DNA from: Nocardia nova SH22a
Lineage (GTDB): Bacteria; Actinomycetota; Actinomycetes; Mycobacteriales; Mycobacteriaceae
Direction: 5' to 3'
Assembly (NCBI RefSeq): GCF_000523235.1
Contig: NZ_CP006850.1
Span: 4,402,001-4,466,000 of the forward strand
Length of the DNA stretch: 64,000 bases
Position 1 is the first letter of the stretch. Each line of letters opens with the position of its first letter. The notes under the pieces are model-generated. The model was not told the origin of the DNA. It did no database searches and worked only from the letters and a program-made list of their open reading frames with translations. A program made the translations under genes and the position numbers. Positions 25,482 to 33,342 of this stretch are shown in pieces.

Positions 25482-26362
25482 GCCGAGGGCTCCTTCTCTG
25501 ATCGGGCATCGGTGGCGAGGGGCATCAAAGCGTCCACTTCGCGGCTGACGACGGGTATCGCGAAGATCCTGATGACGACGAAATAGGCGATGAGCAAGGC
25601 GAGTCCGGGCAGTTGCGAGAGCAACGATGTGCTCACGACCGCGGCTTCGGGCCGACTGTAGATGGTGACGACGCGCAGGACCGCCTCGACCAGCAGGACC
25701 ACACCCAATCCGATGGTCATCGCCTGCTCGGTGCGCCGGAACCGCAGTGACTCGCGGCCCGCGCGCTCGAATGCTTGCGCGCGAACCGGATCGCCTCCGG
25801 CCGCCGCGGCCTTACTCACCTGCATCATGAACGGGCGGGCCGCCGTGGCGGTGCCGAGTACGTAGACACCGGCGATCGCGGTATAGATGCTCGGCCGGGC
25901 GAGGATGAACCGCGGATCGGTGCCGACGGACGTGAGTACGACCGCCGCGACGCTCTCGACCAGAACCAATACGGCGAAGGCGTCGAGACGTCGCGGGCGG
26001 ACGAGCAGCGTCACTGTGACGGCGATCGTCAGCAGGATGCTGCCCACCGCGATCGACACCGCATCGGAGTGACCGGTCTCGGCCGCGGCGATCGTCACGC
26101 TCGCGCACACGATCGCGGTCACGGCGGCCGGAACGAACCCGACGATGGCGGCCTTCGAATCGCCGTCTTCGACCCGCCCGGCAACGGCTTTGGCCGCGAC
26201 GAAGAATCCACCGGCCGTCAACCGCACGCTCGTGGACAGACCGAGCGGGGCCAGTGCGGCGAAGACAACCGTCGGCACGATCAGGTCGATGAGCATATCC
26301 GCCAGGCCCGCGGCGAGCACGCGTGCTTTGACGGCGAGGGAGGCGGAAGTCGACTCGGTCAT
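25478..26362 (-). CDS. VC0807-like integral membrane protein
   Basis: A 294-residue protein with about six to seven hydrophobic segments, resembling the VC0807 family of membrane proteins. It starts MTESTSASLAVKARVLAAGL, has VRPRRLDAFAVLVLVES at about residue 115, and a charged linker (ERAGRESLRFRRTEQAMTIG) before the last helices. The function of the family is unknown. Its stop overlaps the 32-residue peptide gene. Upstream of the ATG at 26362 a further 280 bases separate it from a perfect palindrome shared with the divergent MarR gene, so it probably has a long leader and is repressed by that MarR protein. Longer in-frame starts exist but give Arg-rich, non-membrane sequence. Confidence 0.75.
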   Translation of the reverse strand: MTESTSASLAVKARVLAAGLADMLIDLIVPTVVFAALAPLGLSTSVRLTAGGFFVAAKAVAGRVEDGDSKAAIVGFVPAAVTAIVCASVTIAAAETGHSDAVSIAVGSILLTIAVTVTLLVRPRRLDAFAVLVLVESVAAVVLTSVGTDPRFILARPSIYTAIAGVYVLGTATAARPFMMQVSKAAAAGGDPVRAQAFERAGRESLRFRRTEQAMTIGLGVVLLVEAVLRVVTIYSRPEAAVVSTSLLSQLPGLALLIAYFVVIRIFAIPVVSREVDALMPLATDARSEKEPSA

Positions 26363-26688
26363 GGTCGGACCGAGTGTTGCCGAGCCGACGGGGCCGCGTC
26401 GCCTGCGCGCCGGACACGAGACGGTCGAGGATCGGGTCGAGAAGGATGCCGCGTCGCATCGGCGTTGGGACAGCGCCCTCTCGCCGCGGTGCGATACGCC
26501 GAGGCGAGATCGACGCCGAACAGGCCGACCGATGGGTTCCGCTGCTGGCGTCCGGCGTCGTCGCAGGCTGCGCGATCGTCCGGCGACAGGCAGGAGCACA
26601 GTCCGCCGAGGCCGGTTGTCGGTTTCCGCTGTATGTCCACAGAATTATCTTAGCATCCTAAGATAATTGGTCAGATAAGATTTATGGC
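26363..26688. other. intergenic region between the VC0807-like gene and MarR
   Basis: No convincing gene. A 93-codon frame on the minus strand (26359-26640) starts with GTG beside the operator and ends on the membrane gene's ATG, but its composition (Arg/Pro/Ser-rich, no motif) and lack of a ribosome site argue against it. The last 50 bases next to MarR are AT-rich and hold the palindrome at 26643-26668 and a half-site (tcagataaga) at 26671-26680. The rest is probably a long 5' leader of the membrane-protein transcript. Confidence 0.5.
26643..26668. promoter_or_regulatory. perfect palindromic operator for the divergent MarR gene
   Basis: Perfect 11-bp arms, aattatcttag and ctaagataatt, separated by catc. 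It lies 20 bases before the GTG start of the MarR gene, in the only AT-rich patch of the region. The size and symmetry fit binding by a MarR dimer that represses its own gene and the divergent membrane gene. A related half-site (tcagataaga) follows at once. Confidence 0.8.
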
Positions 26689-27168
26689 GTGAGTGACAAC
26701 GTGACCCCACCGGCGACGCCGACGGCCGGTGAACTGCTCGGGCGTGACTTCATCACCTCGGTCGTGGTGTTCCACGAGGCGGTGGGCGCCCTGCTCGGGA
26801 TCAGTGCGACCGACCGCAAGTCGCTGGATCTGATCTCCCGCGGCCCCGTCACCGCCGGTGACCTCGCCCGCTTCACGGGGCTGAGCACCGGCGCGATCAC
26901 GGGAATGATCGATCGCCTGGTCAAGGCGGGCTACGTGGAACGCCGCGCCGACCCCGCCGACCGCCGCCGGGTTCTCGTCCATCGCAGGGAGGACACCCGG
27001 CTCGACGAGGTCCTGCCTGCCGTGTTCGGACCACTCGGCGCCGACATGGCCGAGCTGAACACCCACTACACCCCCGAGCAGCTGGCCGCGATCGCCGACT
27101 ACATGGCACGAACCCGCGAAATCCTGGTCCGCCACACCCGCCGCATCAGTGACGTCGAAACCGCCTGA
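26689..27168 (+). CDS. MarR family transcriptional regulator
   Basis: A 159-residue regulator. TAGDLARFTGLSTGAITGMIDRLVKAGYVERRADPADRRRVLVH at about residues 64-107 is the winged helix, with the family's DRRR wing. The N-terminal ELLGRDFITSVVVFHEAVGALLGIS helix and the C-terminal LAAIADYMARTREILVRHTRR helix form the dimer interface. Start is GTG at 26689; an ATG five bases earlier is out of frame. The perfect palindrome at 26643-26668 covers its likely promoter, so it is presumably autoregulated and controls the divergent VC0807-like/peptide operon. The inducing ligand is unknown. Confidence 0.9.
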   Translation: MSDNVTPPATPTAGELLGRDFITSVVVFHEAVGALLGISATDRKSLDLISRGPVTAGDLARFTGLSTGAITGMIDRLVKAGYVERRADPADRRRVLVHRREDTRLDEVLPAVFGPLGADMAELNTHYTPEQLAAIADYMARTREILVRHTRRISDVETA

Positions 27169-27284
27169 CGCGTACTACATTCCGGCGCTCGGCATCGTCG
27201 TCGTACGACTCCGACGATGCCCAATTCGCAGATCGCGCGACGACCAGCACGCAGCCGCACCGATCGGTTCGCCATGATCGTTCT

Positions 27285-27824
27285 GTGGACAAACTTTTGG
27301 TGCTGGTCAACGGCCTCCCCGGCTCCGGCAAGTCGACGTTGGGCCGGTCGCTGGCCCGGACGTTGAACGCCGAGTTCTTGTCGAAGGACACCGTCAAGGA
27401 GGCACTCGCGGCCTGCCTCGGCGACGCAACCGATCTGGACGCACTCGGCGGCATCGCGATGGACACGGTCTGGGCCCTGGCACAAGCCATTCCAGGCCCC
27501 GTCGTCATCGACTCCTGGTGGTTCAAGCCACGCGACCTGCATTTCGCCCGGACCGGAATCGGGAACACCGGAGCCTCCCGCGCCGTCGAGATCTGGTGCG
27601 ACGTCCCCGCCGACACGGCAAAAGCGCGCTACGCCAACAGAAACCGCCCAGCCCTGTACCGAGACGAGAAGCGACTCGTCGAAGACTGGGACCTCTGGGC
27701 CGCGCAGGCCGCACCGCTCGAACTCACAGCCACCCTCGTCGTGGACACCACCAACCCGGTCGATTACTCACACCTCATCGACTGGATCCAGCTCACGGCC
27801 GCTCCCATCGCCGATGATCACTAG
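27285..27824 (+). CDS. P-loop kinase-like AAA family ATPase
   Basis: A 179-residue P-loop protein. The Walker A motif GLPGSGKST is at about residues 10-18, followed by FLSKDTVKEAL (the LID/substrate-binding Asp-Lys typical of small-molecule kinases such as gluconate or chloramphenicol kinases). VVIDSWWF marks the Walker B strand and RYANRNRPALYRDEKR a positively charged LID region. It is a stand-alone AAA_33-type kinase; the phosphate acceptor is not identifiable. Start is GTG with the hydrophobic strand (KLLVLVNG) beginning immediately, as expected. It is followed by the convergent aldo/keto reductase gene. Confidence 0.8.
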   Translation: MDKLLVLVNGLPGSGKSTLGRSLARTLNAEFLSKDTVKEALAACLGDATDLDALGGIAMDTVWALAQAIPGPVVIDSWWFKPRDLHFARTGIGNTGASRAVEIWCDVPADTAKARYANRNRPALYRDEKRLVEDWDLWAAQAAPLELTATLVVDTTNPVDYSHLIDWIQLTAAPIADDH

Positions 27825-27962
27825 CGGCGGGCTTACGACCGGCCTTTCGTGGCGGCCGCGGACTCGGTACAGGGGCCCAGGAAGATCTCCGATCATGCCG
27901 ACCAGTTCGCCGACCGCAACGCCGCGGCCGTTGATCATCGACGTAGAACGGTTGAGAACCGC

Positions 27963-28931
27963 TCACTCGATCCGCGCGGAGACCTCATCCAGTGCCGACT
28001 TCTCCTTCGCCGTGAGATCGAACTCGGCCGAGGCCAGCAGAGCCGGCAACTGTTCGACCGTGCGAGCGCTCGCGATAGGTGCGGCCACAGTGGCGCGGCC
28101 GCGCAGCCAGGCGATCGCCACCGTGGCCATCTCCACGTCACGGTCGGACGCGATATCCTCGACCAGCTCCACGACGGCGAGGGCCGCGCCGGAGAAGTTC
28201 CGACCCGCGAGAAGTCGGCGGATGTCCTGTCCATCGCGGATCGGTTGTCCGTCGCCGAGGTCCTTTTTCTCGCGGTACTTGCCGGTCAGAAAGCCACTGG
28301 CCAGAGCGAAATACGGCACGGCGACAATCCCCTCGTCCGCGAGCACGGGAGCGATCTCACGCTCGAACGGCTGTCTCGTCACAAGGTTGTAGTTCGGCTG
28401 GACGACAGACGGGGGCTCGTATCCTTCGCGTCGAGACACCGCCAGCCACTCCGCGATACGGGCACCGGTGTAGTTCGACAGGCCCACCGTCCGGATCTTT
28501 CCGGCCTTGCGCAGCGCATCGAACGCCCCGATGGTTTCGGCGAGTGGCGTTTCGGGGTCGTCATGGTGGGCGTAGTAGATGTCGATGTAGTCGGTTCCCA
28601 GCCGCGCCAGCGACGCCTCCAGGGCCGCAGTGACATTGGCCGGAGTCAGCCCTTTGAAGTCCGGGTGGTCACTCACTTTGGTGCCGACCACAACAGCGTC
28701 CCGGTTCTTGCGGGCGGCCAGCCACGACCCGATGATCGATTCCGATTCGCCGCCGGAATTGCCCGGCACGAACGACGAGTAACTGTCGGCGGTGTCGACG
28801 AAGTTGCCGCCGCCTGCGACATAGGCATCCAGCACTCGATGCGACTCCGCATCGTCGCTGGTCCAACCGAACGTATTGCCGCCGAGAGCAAGCGGGAACA
28901 CTTCGATGTCTGATCGGCCCAGTTGCACCAT
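27963..28931 (-). CDS. aldo/keto reductase
   Basis: A 322-residue TIM-barrel NADPH-dependent reductase of carbonyl compounds. The catalytic residues appear as Asp and Tyr in FVDTADSYSSFVPGNSGGESE, Lys in AVVVGTKVSDHP and His in DIYYAHHDDPETPL. The GLSNYTGARI and late MATVAIAWLRGR segments are typical. The start at 28931 is chosen because AGAGGAAA lies about six bases upstream; an ATG five codons earlier lacks such a site. No regulator is adjacent; it faces the P-loop kinase gene and lies 60 bases beyond the stop of the next minus-strand gene. Confidence 0.92.
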   Translation of the reverse strand: MVQLGRSDIEVFPLALGGNTFGWTSDDAESHRVLDAYVAGGGNFVDTADSYSSFVPGNSGGESESIIGSWLAARKNRDAVVVGTKVSDHPDFKGLTPANVTAALEASLARLGTDYIDIYYAHHDDPETPLAETIGAFDALRKAGKIRTVGLSNYTGARIAEWLAVSRREGYEPPSVVQPNYNLVTRQPFEREIAPVLADEGIVAVPYFALASGFLTGKYREKKDLGDGQPIRDGQDIRRLLAGRNFSGAALAVVELVEDIASDRDVEMATVAIAWLRGRATVAAPIASARTVEQLPALLASAEFDLTAKEKSALDEVSARIE

Positions 28932-28991
28932 GGACTTTCCTCTCATATATGAATCGACAAACCGTGCGCGGCAGGCGTGGGCGTGCGGTGG

Positions 28992-29447
28992 TCAGCTGCC
29001 GATGACGACGGTCTTGCGTCGCCGCTGCCACATGGCCAGCGCGACGACGAGCACGAAGACCTCTGCCGGACTGTCGAGTCCGGACAGCTCGGCCTCCGCC
29101 CCGCGGCCCACCCTACGGACCCGGCCGATACGGTCGTCGCCCTCAGCGAGTTCCAGGTTCCTGCTGCCGAAGCCGGTACGGGTCAGGCAGAACGTCCGCC
29201 CACTGGTCGCGATGCGCCGGCTCCGCAGTCCGTCGCGTCCTGCGCTGGCCACCACTCGCCCGTCCAGGGCACGCAGGCTGCAATCCCCGCCGAACGCCGA
29301 GCCCTCGAATTGGTAGATCTGCCCATCCAGGTCGAACTCGCCCCCGTGTTGCGCGGTCCGCGCGGAAACCGTCGTGACGAGGTCACCGCCGTCGAAGATT
29401 TCGTAACGGGCCGGAAAGCCGGTCGTGCGTACGCGAAGTGTCGACAT
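28992..29447 (-). CDS. hypothetical protein with C-terminal membrane segment, beside the two-component system
   Basis: A 151-residue protein I do not recognise firmly. Residues 1-115 are predicted beta-rich (LRVRTTGFPARYEIFDGGDLVTT, GQIYQFEGSAFGGDCSLRALDG, SRNLELAEGDDRIGRVRR), recalling the tubby/LURP-one type of domain. The end has a hydrophobic stretch (EVFVLVVALAMW) followed by a basic QRRRK anchor. The start is ATG at 29447, with GAGGCTCGGGA just upstream. Its promoter lies in the 71-bp block shared with the peptidase-like hydrolase gene at 34.9 kb, so it is probably controlled by the neighbouring response regulator. Confidence 0.7.
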   Translation of the reverse strand: MSTLRVRTTGFPARYEIFDGGDLVTTVSARTAQHGGEFDLDGQIYQFEGSAFGGDCSLRALDGRVVASAGRDGLRSRRIATSGRTFCLTRTGFGSRNLELAEGDDRIGRVRRVGRGAEAELSGLDSPAEVFVLVVALAMWQRRRKTVVIGS

Positions 29448-29448
29448 A

Positions 29449-29519
29449 TCCCGAGCCTCGCAGCGCCACGAAGCGCCGGATAGTAGCTCGGAGTCATCAG
29501 TTTCGATGACAGCTGTCAT
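29449..29519 (-). promoter_or_regulatory. two-component-system promoter block, copy 1
   Basis: A block nearly repeated at 35027-35097 in the same orientation; by hand count 47 of 71 bases match without gaps, more with two single-base gaps. It contains the perfect palindrome ATGACAGCTGTCAT (29506-29519), an adjoining GTCATC half-site (about 29493-29498), and on the minus strand TACTAT as a possible -10 element. Minus-strand reading leads to the hypothetical gene at 29447; on the plus strand the palindrome ends 36 bases before the histidine kinase start. The arrangement suits a LuxR-type response regulator activating both directions. Confidence 0.7.
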
Positions 29520-29555
29520 ATGTGTGATCGGGTGTCGTGGCGATAGCCTCGATCG

Positions 29556-30737
29556 GTGAGCACCGCGGCAGCCATCGACGCCGAAAACCCGGCGCTCCCC
29601 GCGGCACGCCGGCGAATGGTGATCATCTTCGTCGCGCTGACCGGAACGATCGCCGCCGGGCTGCCGATCGTGGTCCTGATGGCGGACTGGCCGGGAACCA
29701 CATTCGCAGTGCCCCTGGTGCTACTGGATGTCGGTGCACTTGCGCTGCACGCCTGGTGGTTTCGCCGTTCCCTGTGGCAGCCGAGGGAACGCCCGCCCCG
29801 GGGGTATCTCTTCCTCTCGGCGATACTGGGGACGAGCCTGCTCTGCCTCGGAATCCTCAGCAGCCCGTTCGGATCCATCTGGGCATTCGGTCCCGCCCTC
29901 CTGCTCGGCGACAGCCTCACACAACGCAAGCGTCGCACCATCATCGGCTGGGTGACCGGCGCGAGCCTGACCGCGTTCGGTATCGGCGCACTCCTGGCCC
30001 CGCAACCATCCGGCGGAGGACCGAACTGGGCCGCCGCCGCCATCGCCGCTCTCTACCTGGCCGTGCTGTGGACGGCCAGCTTCAACCGCGTCTACTGGCT
30101 GGGGTCCATGAACACCCTCGACACCTCCCGCCGAATGGCCATCGACCTCGCCACCACACGTGAACGGCTCAGGCTGGCCGACGACCTGCACGACATCCTC
30201 GGCCACGCGCTGGAAGTCGTGGCCTTCAAAAGCGAACTCGCAGGCAAACTCCTTCCGCCCGACGCCGTACAGGTACGCAATGAAATCGAGGAGGTGGCGC
30301 AGGTGGCCCGCACCGCGATGAGCGAGATACGCGCCCTCAGCCGAGCACGCCGTACCACCAGCCTGGCCGCCGAACTCGCCGGAGCCCGGGCGACACTCGA
30401 TTCCGCGGGAATCGATCTGTCGGTGACCGGCAACCCATCGCTGCTGCCGAACTCGACTCAGGACATCCTCGGGCGGGTACTGCGCGAGGCGATGACCAAT
30501 CTGCTGCGGCACGCCACGGCCAGCCGCTGCTCGGTAATCCTGCGTTATGACAGGGATATCGCGGAATTGATCGTCGTCAACGACGGCGTGCCTGCCACGA
30601 CAACCCGGCCGAGCACGGACGGCACCGGCCTGGCCGGACTGGAACGCTACCTGACTCAACGCCTCGGCCGACTGACCGCAGGCCCTGGGGAACCCGGCAC
30701 CTTCACCGTCCACGCCCAACTGCCGGTGCACTCATGA
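29556..30737 (+). CDS. sensor histidine kinase, DesK/NarX-like (HisKA_3)
   Basis: A 393-residue membrane sensor kinase. About residues 20-185 hold five to six transmembrane helices with short loops and no large extracellular domain, suggesting it senses a signal in or at the membrane. The phosphoacceptor is His212 in RLADDLHDILGH, the HisKA_3 H-box. A degenerate HATPase domain follows with EAMTNLLRHA (N-box) and GTGLAGLERYL (G-box). The stop overlaps the response-regulator start by four bases. Start is GTG at 29556, 36 bases after the palindrome of the shared promoter block. DesK-type kinases often respond to membrane fluidity or envelope stress. Confidence 0.9.
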   Translation: MSTAAAIDAENPALPAARRRMVIIFVALTGTIAAGLPIVVLMADWPGTTFAVPLVLLDVGALALHAWWFRRSLWQPRERPPRGYLFLSAILGTSLLCLGILSSPFGSIWAFGPALLLGDSLTQRKRRTIIGWVTGASLTAFGIGALLAPQPSGGGPNWAAAAIAALYLAVLWTASFNRVYWLGSMNTLDTSRRMAIDLATTRERLRLADDLHDILGHALEVVAFKSELAGKLLPPDAVQVRNEIEEVAQVARTAMSEIRALSRARRTTSLAAELAGARATLDSAGIDLSVTGNPSLLPNSTQDILGRVLREAMTNLLRHATASRCSVILRYDRDIAELIVVNDGVPATTTRPSTDGTGLAGLERYLTQRLGRLTAGPGEPGTFTVHAQLPVHS

Positions 30738-31339
30738 TCCGCGTCATCCTCGCCGAAGACGAGCACCTCACCCGCAGCGCGGTAGCCACACTGCTCGGCA
30801 TGGAGGCAGACCTGCTCATCGTCGGCCAGGCAGCCACCGGAGACGAAGCGCTGGAAGTCATCCGCATCCACCGACCCGATATCGCGGTACTCGACATCGA
30901 GATGCCCGGACTCGACGGCGCCCAAGTCGCCGAGCGGGTCGCCGCCGACCACCCCGGCACCCGCTGCGTCCTGCTCACCCGGCACGCCCGCCCCGGCGTG
31001 CTACGACGCGCCTTGGCCGCCAAGGCGATGGGGTTCGTCACCAAGAACACTCCGGCCGCCACCCTCGCCGAAGTAATTCGCAACGTGCACACCGGCGCTC
31101 GCTACATCGATCCCGAACTCGCCGCCACCGCACTCGACAACGCCGACTGCCCTCTCACCGACCGCGAACTCGACGTCCTACGCCATGTCGACAATGCAAC
31201 CACTTCCGACGAGATCGCCGCCGCCGTACACCTGTCCCCCGGCACCGTCCGCAACTACCTCTCCTCCGCCATGGGCAAACTCCAAGCTCGCAACCGCATC
31301 GAAGCCTCGGCGCGGGCTCGTGATCGCGGATGGCTGTAG
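30734..31339 (+). CDS. NarL/FixJ (LuxR-type) response regulator
   Basis: A 201-residue response regulator. The receiver domain (1 to about 120) has the acidic pair Glu8-Asp9, the phosphorylated Asp54 in VLDIEMPG, Thr in VLLTRHAR and Lys in FVTKNTP. The C-terminal GerE helix-turn-helix (about 140-198) reads LTDRELDVLRHVDNATTSDEIAAAVHLSPGTVRNYLSSAMGKLQARNR. It is coupled to the kinase by an ATGA overlap. The best candidate binding site is ATGACAGCTGTCAT in the two promoter blocks at 29449-29519 and 35027-35097, which would make the kinase operon, the hypothetical gene and the hydrolase its targets. Confidence 0.92.
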   Translation: MIRVILAEDEHLTRSAVATLLGMEADLLIVGQAATGDEALEVIRIHRPDIAVLDIEMPGLDGAQVAERVAADHPGTRCVLLTRHARPGVLRRALAAKAMGFVTKNTPAATLAEVIRNVHTGARYIDPELAATALDNADCPLTDRELDVLRHVDNATTSDEIAAAVHLSPGTVRNYLSSAMGKLQARNRIEASARARDRGWL

Positions 31340-31510
31340 CCGCTCCTCGCTCCCGGAGGCGACGGCTGACATCACGAAACCGGCATCGCCGCAAACAAAT
31401 TCGACACGCGTACAAGGGTGAAGCGAATCAGCCCGCCATCGCCGCTACGGATGTCCGCACCGGCCGGCGACCGCCTGCTCTACGGCAGACCGACTCCGAG
31501 AGGTGCTAAA

Positions 31511-31527
31511 AGCAACATTCTGTTGCT
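31511..31527. promoter_or_regulatory. candidate TetR operator upstream of the flavin monooxygenase
   Basis: Perfect inverted repeat agcaaca-ttc-tgttgct. It lies 43 bases upstream of the monooxygenase ATG, overlapping or flanking a possible -10 (TATAGT at 31527-31532). The TetR gene directly downstream of the monooxygenase is the likely binder. Confidence 0.65.
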
Positions 31528-31569
31528 ATAGTTGATTGCAGGCACACAAGGGCGAACGGAGGAGCCATC

Positions 31570-32685
31570 ATGCGAATCCTGGTCAGCGGGGCAGGGACGG
31601 CTGGATTGAGCGCAGGCATCGACCTGGCGCGCGCCGGACACGAAGTAGAGATCGTCGAGCGGGCAAACCACCTACGTGTCAACGGCTCGCCCATCGACGT
31701 GCGCGGCGCGGCCATCGAGACCGCGCGCAGCATGGGAATCCTCGACGCGGTGCACGAGCATCGGATCGCGATGACCGAGCAGACGAGGTTCGTCGACCGG
31801 TCCGGCGCGGCCGTCGCCCCCTTGGTGGGACAGGAGATCAACGAGTCCTGCGAGGACATCGAGATCCCCCGCGAAGATCTGATGAACATCCTGCTCCGGG
31901 CCCTGCCCGAACAGGTGGACCTGCGTTTCGAGGAGTCCATCGCGACGATGGCCGACGACGGGAGCCGGGTCACGGTCACCTTCGCCTCAGGCCGGGTGGC
32001 CGCCTACGACCTCGTCGTCGGCGCCGACGGAGTGCACTCGGCGGTGCGCCGGATGGTGTTCGGCCCGGAGGAGGAGTTCACCGAGCACCTCGGGGTGTAC
32101 GTCACGATCGGCGACGCGCCCGGACGAACGGATCCCGACGTCACCCGCGTGACGGAGATCCTCAACCTGCCCGGGCGCTTCGCCGGCGTGGCAGTCTACC
32201 GCGACAAGGCGCTGGGAATCTTCGAGTTCCGGTCCGAGCCGATCGACTACGACTACCACGACCTGGGCGCGCAGCAGCGCATTCTGGCCGACGCCTTCGC
32301 CGGTATCGAGGACTGGAAGGTCCCCGAGTTGGTCGAGACCGCCCGGCACGACCCCAATCTCTACTTCGACGCGATCGCCCAGATCCTCATGCCGACCTGG
32401 CACCGAGGCCGGGTCGTGCTGATCGGGGACGCCGCGCACTGCGCGACTCCGATGGCCGGGCGCGGCGTCTCGCTGGCCCTGCTCGGGGCGTGGACGCTCA
32501 CCGAGGAACTCGGTCGGCACGGTGACGACCTGACGGCGGCCTTCAGTGCCTATGAGCGGCGCCAGCGCCCGCATGCCGCGGCGGCTCAGGAGTTCGCGCG
32601 CGGCGGGGCCGACCTGATGGTTCCCGCCACCTGGGAGGCCATCGAGGCGCGCAACGCCCGGCTGCGGGCGGCCCAGCCGCTGTAA
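31570..32685 (+). CDS. FAD-dependent monooxygenase, TetX/class A hydroxylase type
   Basis: A 371-residue flavoprotein hydroxylase of the PHBH fold. RILVSGAGTAGLSAGIDLARAGHEVEIVER is the FAD-binding Rossmann motif, DLVVGADGVHSAVRR the DG motif at about residue 150, and VVLIGDAAHCATPMAGRGVSLAL the GD motif at about residue 285. Close relatives include TetX-like enzymes that hydroxylate antibiotics and enzymes of aromatic or polyketide metabolism. GGAGG is eight bases upstream of the ATG. The TetR gene follows after a single base gap, and the operator at 31511-31527 lies upstream, so the pair looks like an inducible detoxification or degradation unit. The substrate is unknown. Confidence 0.9.
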   Translation: MRILVSGAGTAGLSAGIDLARAGHEVEIVERANHLRVNGSPIDVRGAAIETARSMGILDAVHEHRIAMTEQTRFVDRSGAAVAPLVGQEINESCEDIEIPREDLMNILLRALPEQVDLRFEESIATMADDGSRVTVTFASGRVAAYDLVVGADGVHSAVRRMVFGPEEEFTEHLGVYVTIGDAPGRTDPDVTRVTEILNLPGRFAGVAVYRDKALGIFEFRSEPIDYDYHDLGAQQRILADAFAGIEDWKVPELVETARHDPNLYFDAIAQILMPTWHRGRVVLIGDAAHCATPMAGRGVSLALLGAWTLTEELGRHGDDLTAAFSAYERRQRPHAAAAQEFARGGADLMVPATWEAIEARNARLRAAQPL

Positions 32686-32686
32686 G

Positions 32687-33328
32687 GTGCCGTCCGTGAG
32701 CGACAACAGCCCCGCGCCGGAACCGGTCCGCCGCCCGGGCGGGCGCACCGCCCGGGTGCGGCGCCGGATTCTCGAGGCCGCGGCCGAGTTGATCGCCCGC
32801 GACGGGATCGGCGGGCTGCGCTACGACCAAGTCGCCGGGCTCGCCGGTGTCAACAAGACCAGCGTCTATCGCAATTGGCCTGACCGCACCACGCTGGTCT
32901 CCGACGCGCTCACCGCCTTCGGGGCCGACGCCGCACCCCTGCGAGACTCCGGCGACCTCGACGCCGACCTTGTCGACTTCCTCGAAGCCGTCGCCACCGC
33001 CACGGCGAGCCCGCAAGGCCGGGCACTGCTGAACGTGGTGGCCTCGGCTCGGGAGAACCCCGAACTGCGGGCCGTCGTCGACGAGGTGTACGACCGGCGG
33101 CTGGCGCCACTGCGAGACCGCCTGCAGACCGCGGTCGAGCGCGGCGAACTGCCCGCGATCGACACCGCTTTTCTCGGCGAAATGCTCACCGGACCCATTC
33201 ATCTGTTCATCGGCCGCGGTGCCCGCACGTTCACCCGAGCCGACGCGCACCAGGTGAGTTCGATCGTGCTCGCCGGAGTGCGCGTCACCGCTGCCGGTGG
33301 CGGCGCGCCGGGCGACGCCGAGCCTTGA
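32687..33328 (+). CDS. TetR/AcrR family regulator
   Basis: A 213-residue TetR repressor. The N-terminal helix-turn-helix reads RRILEAAAELIARDGIGGLRYDQVAGLAGVNKTSVYRNWPDRTTLVSDAL (about residues 25-75), with the expected YRNWPD recognition helix. The C-terminal domain (RDRLQTAVERGELPAIDTAFLGEMLTGPIHLFIGRG) resembles the TetR_C_11/MAE_28990-type ligand domains. It follows the monooxygenase with one base between them (GTG at 32687, or GTG at 32696) and so is co-transcribed. It probably binds agcaaca-ttc-tgttgct upstream of the operon and is released by the monooxygenase substrate. Confidence 0.9.
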   Translation: MPSVSDNSPAPEPVRRPGGRTARVRRRILEAAAELIARDGIGGLRYDQVAGLAGVNKTSVYRNWPDRTTLVSDALTAFGADAAPLRDSGDLDADLVDFLEAVATATASPQGRALLNVVASARENPELRAVVDEVYDRRLAPLRDRLQTAVERGELPAIDTAFLGEMLTGPIHLFIGRGARTFTRADAHQVSSIVLAGVRVTAAGGGAPGDAEP

Positions 33329-33342
33329 ATGCCGTCGCGGAA

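Noticed and set aside
26359-26640. A minus-strand 93-codon frame beside the operator, ending on the VC0807-like ATG
   Set aside because: The overlap with ATGA follows automatically from the ATGA start sequence; no ribosome site, and an Arg/Pro/Ser-rich product.
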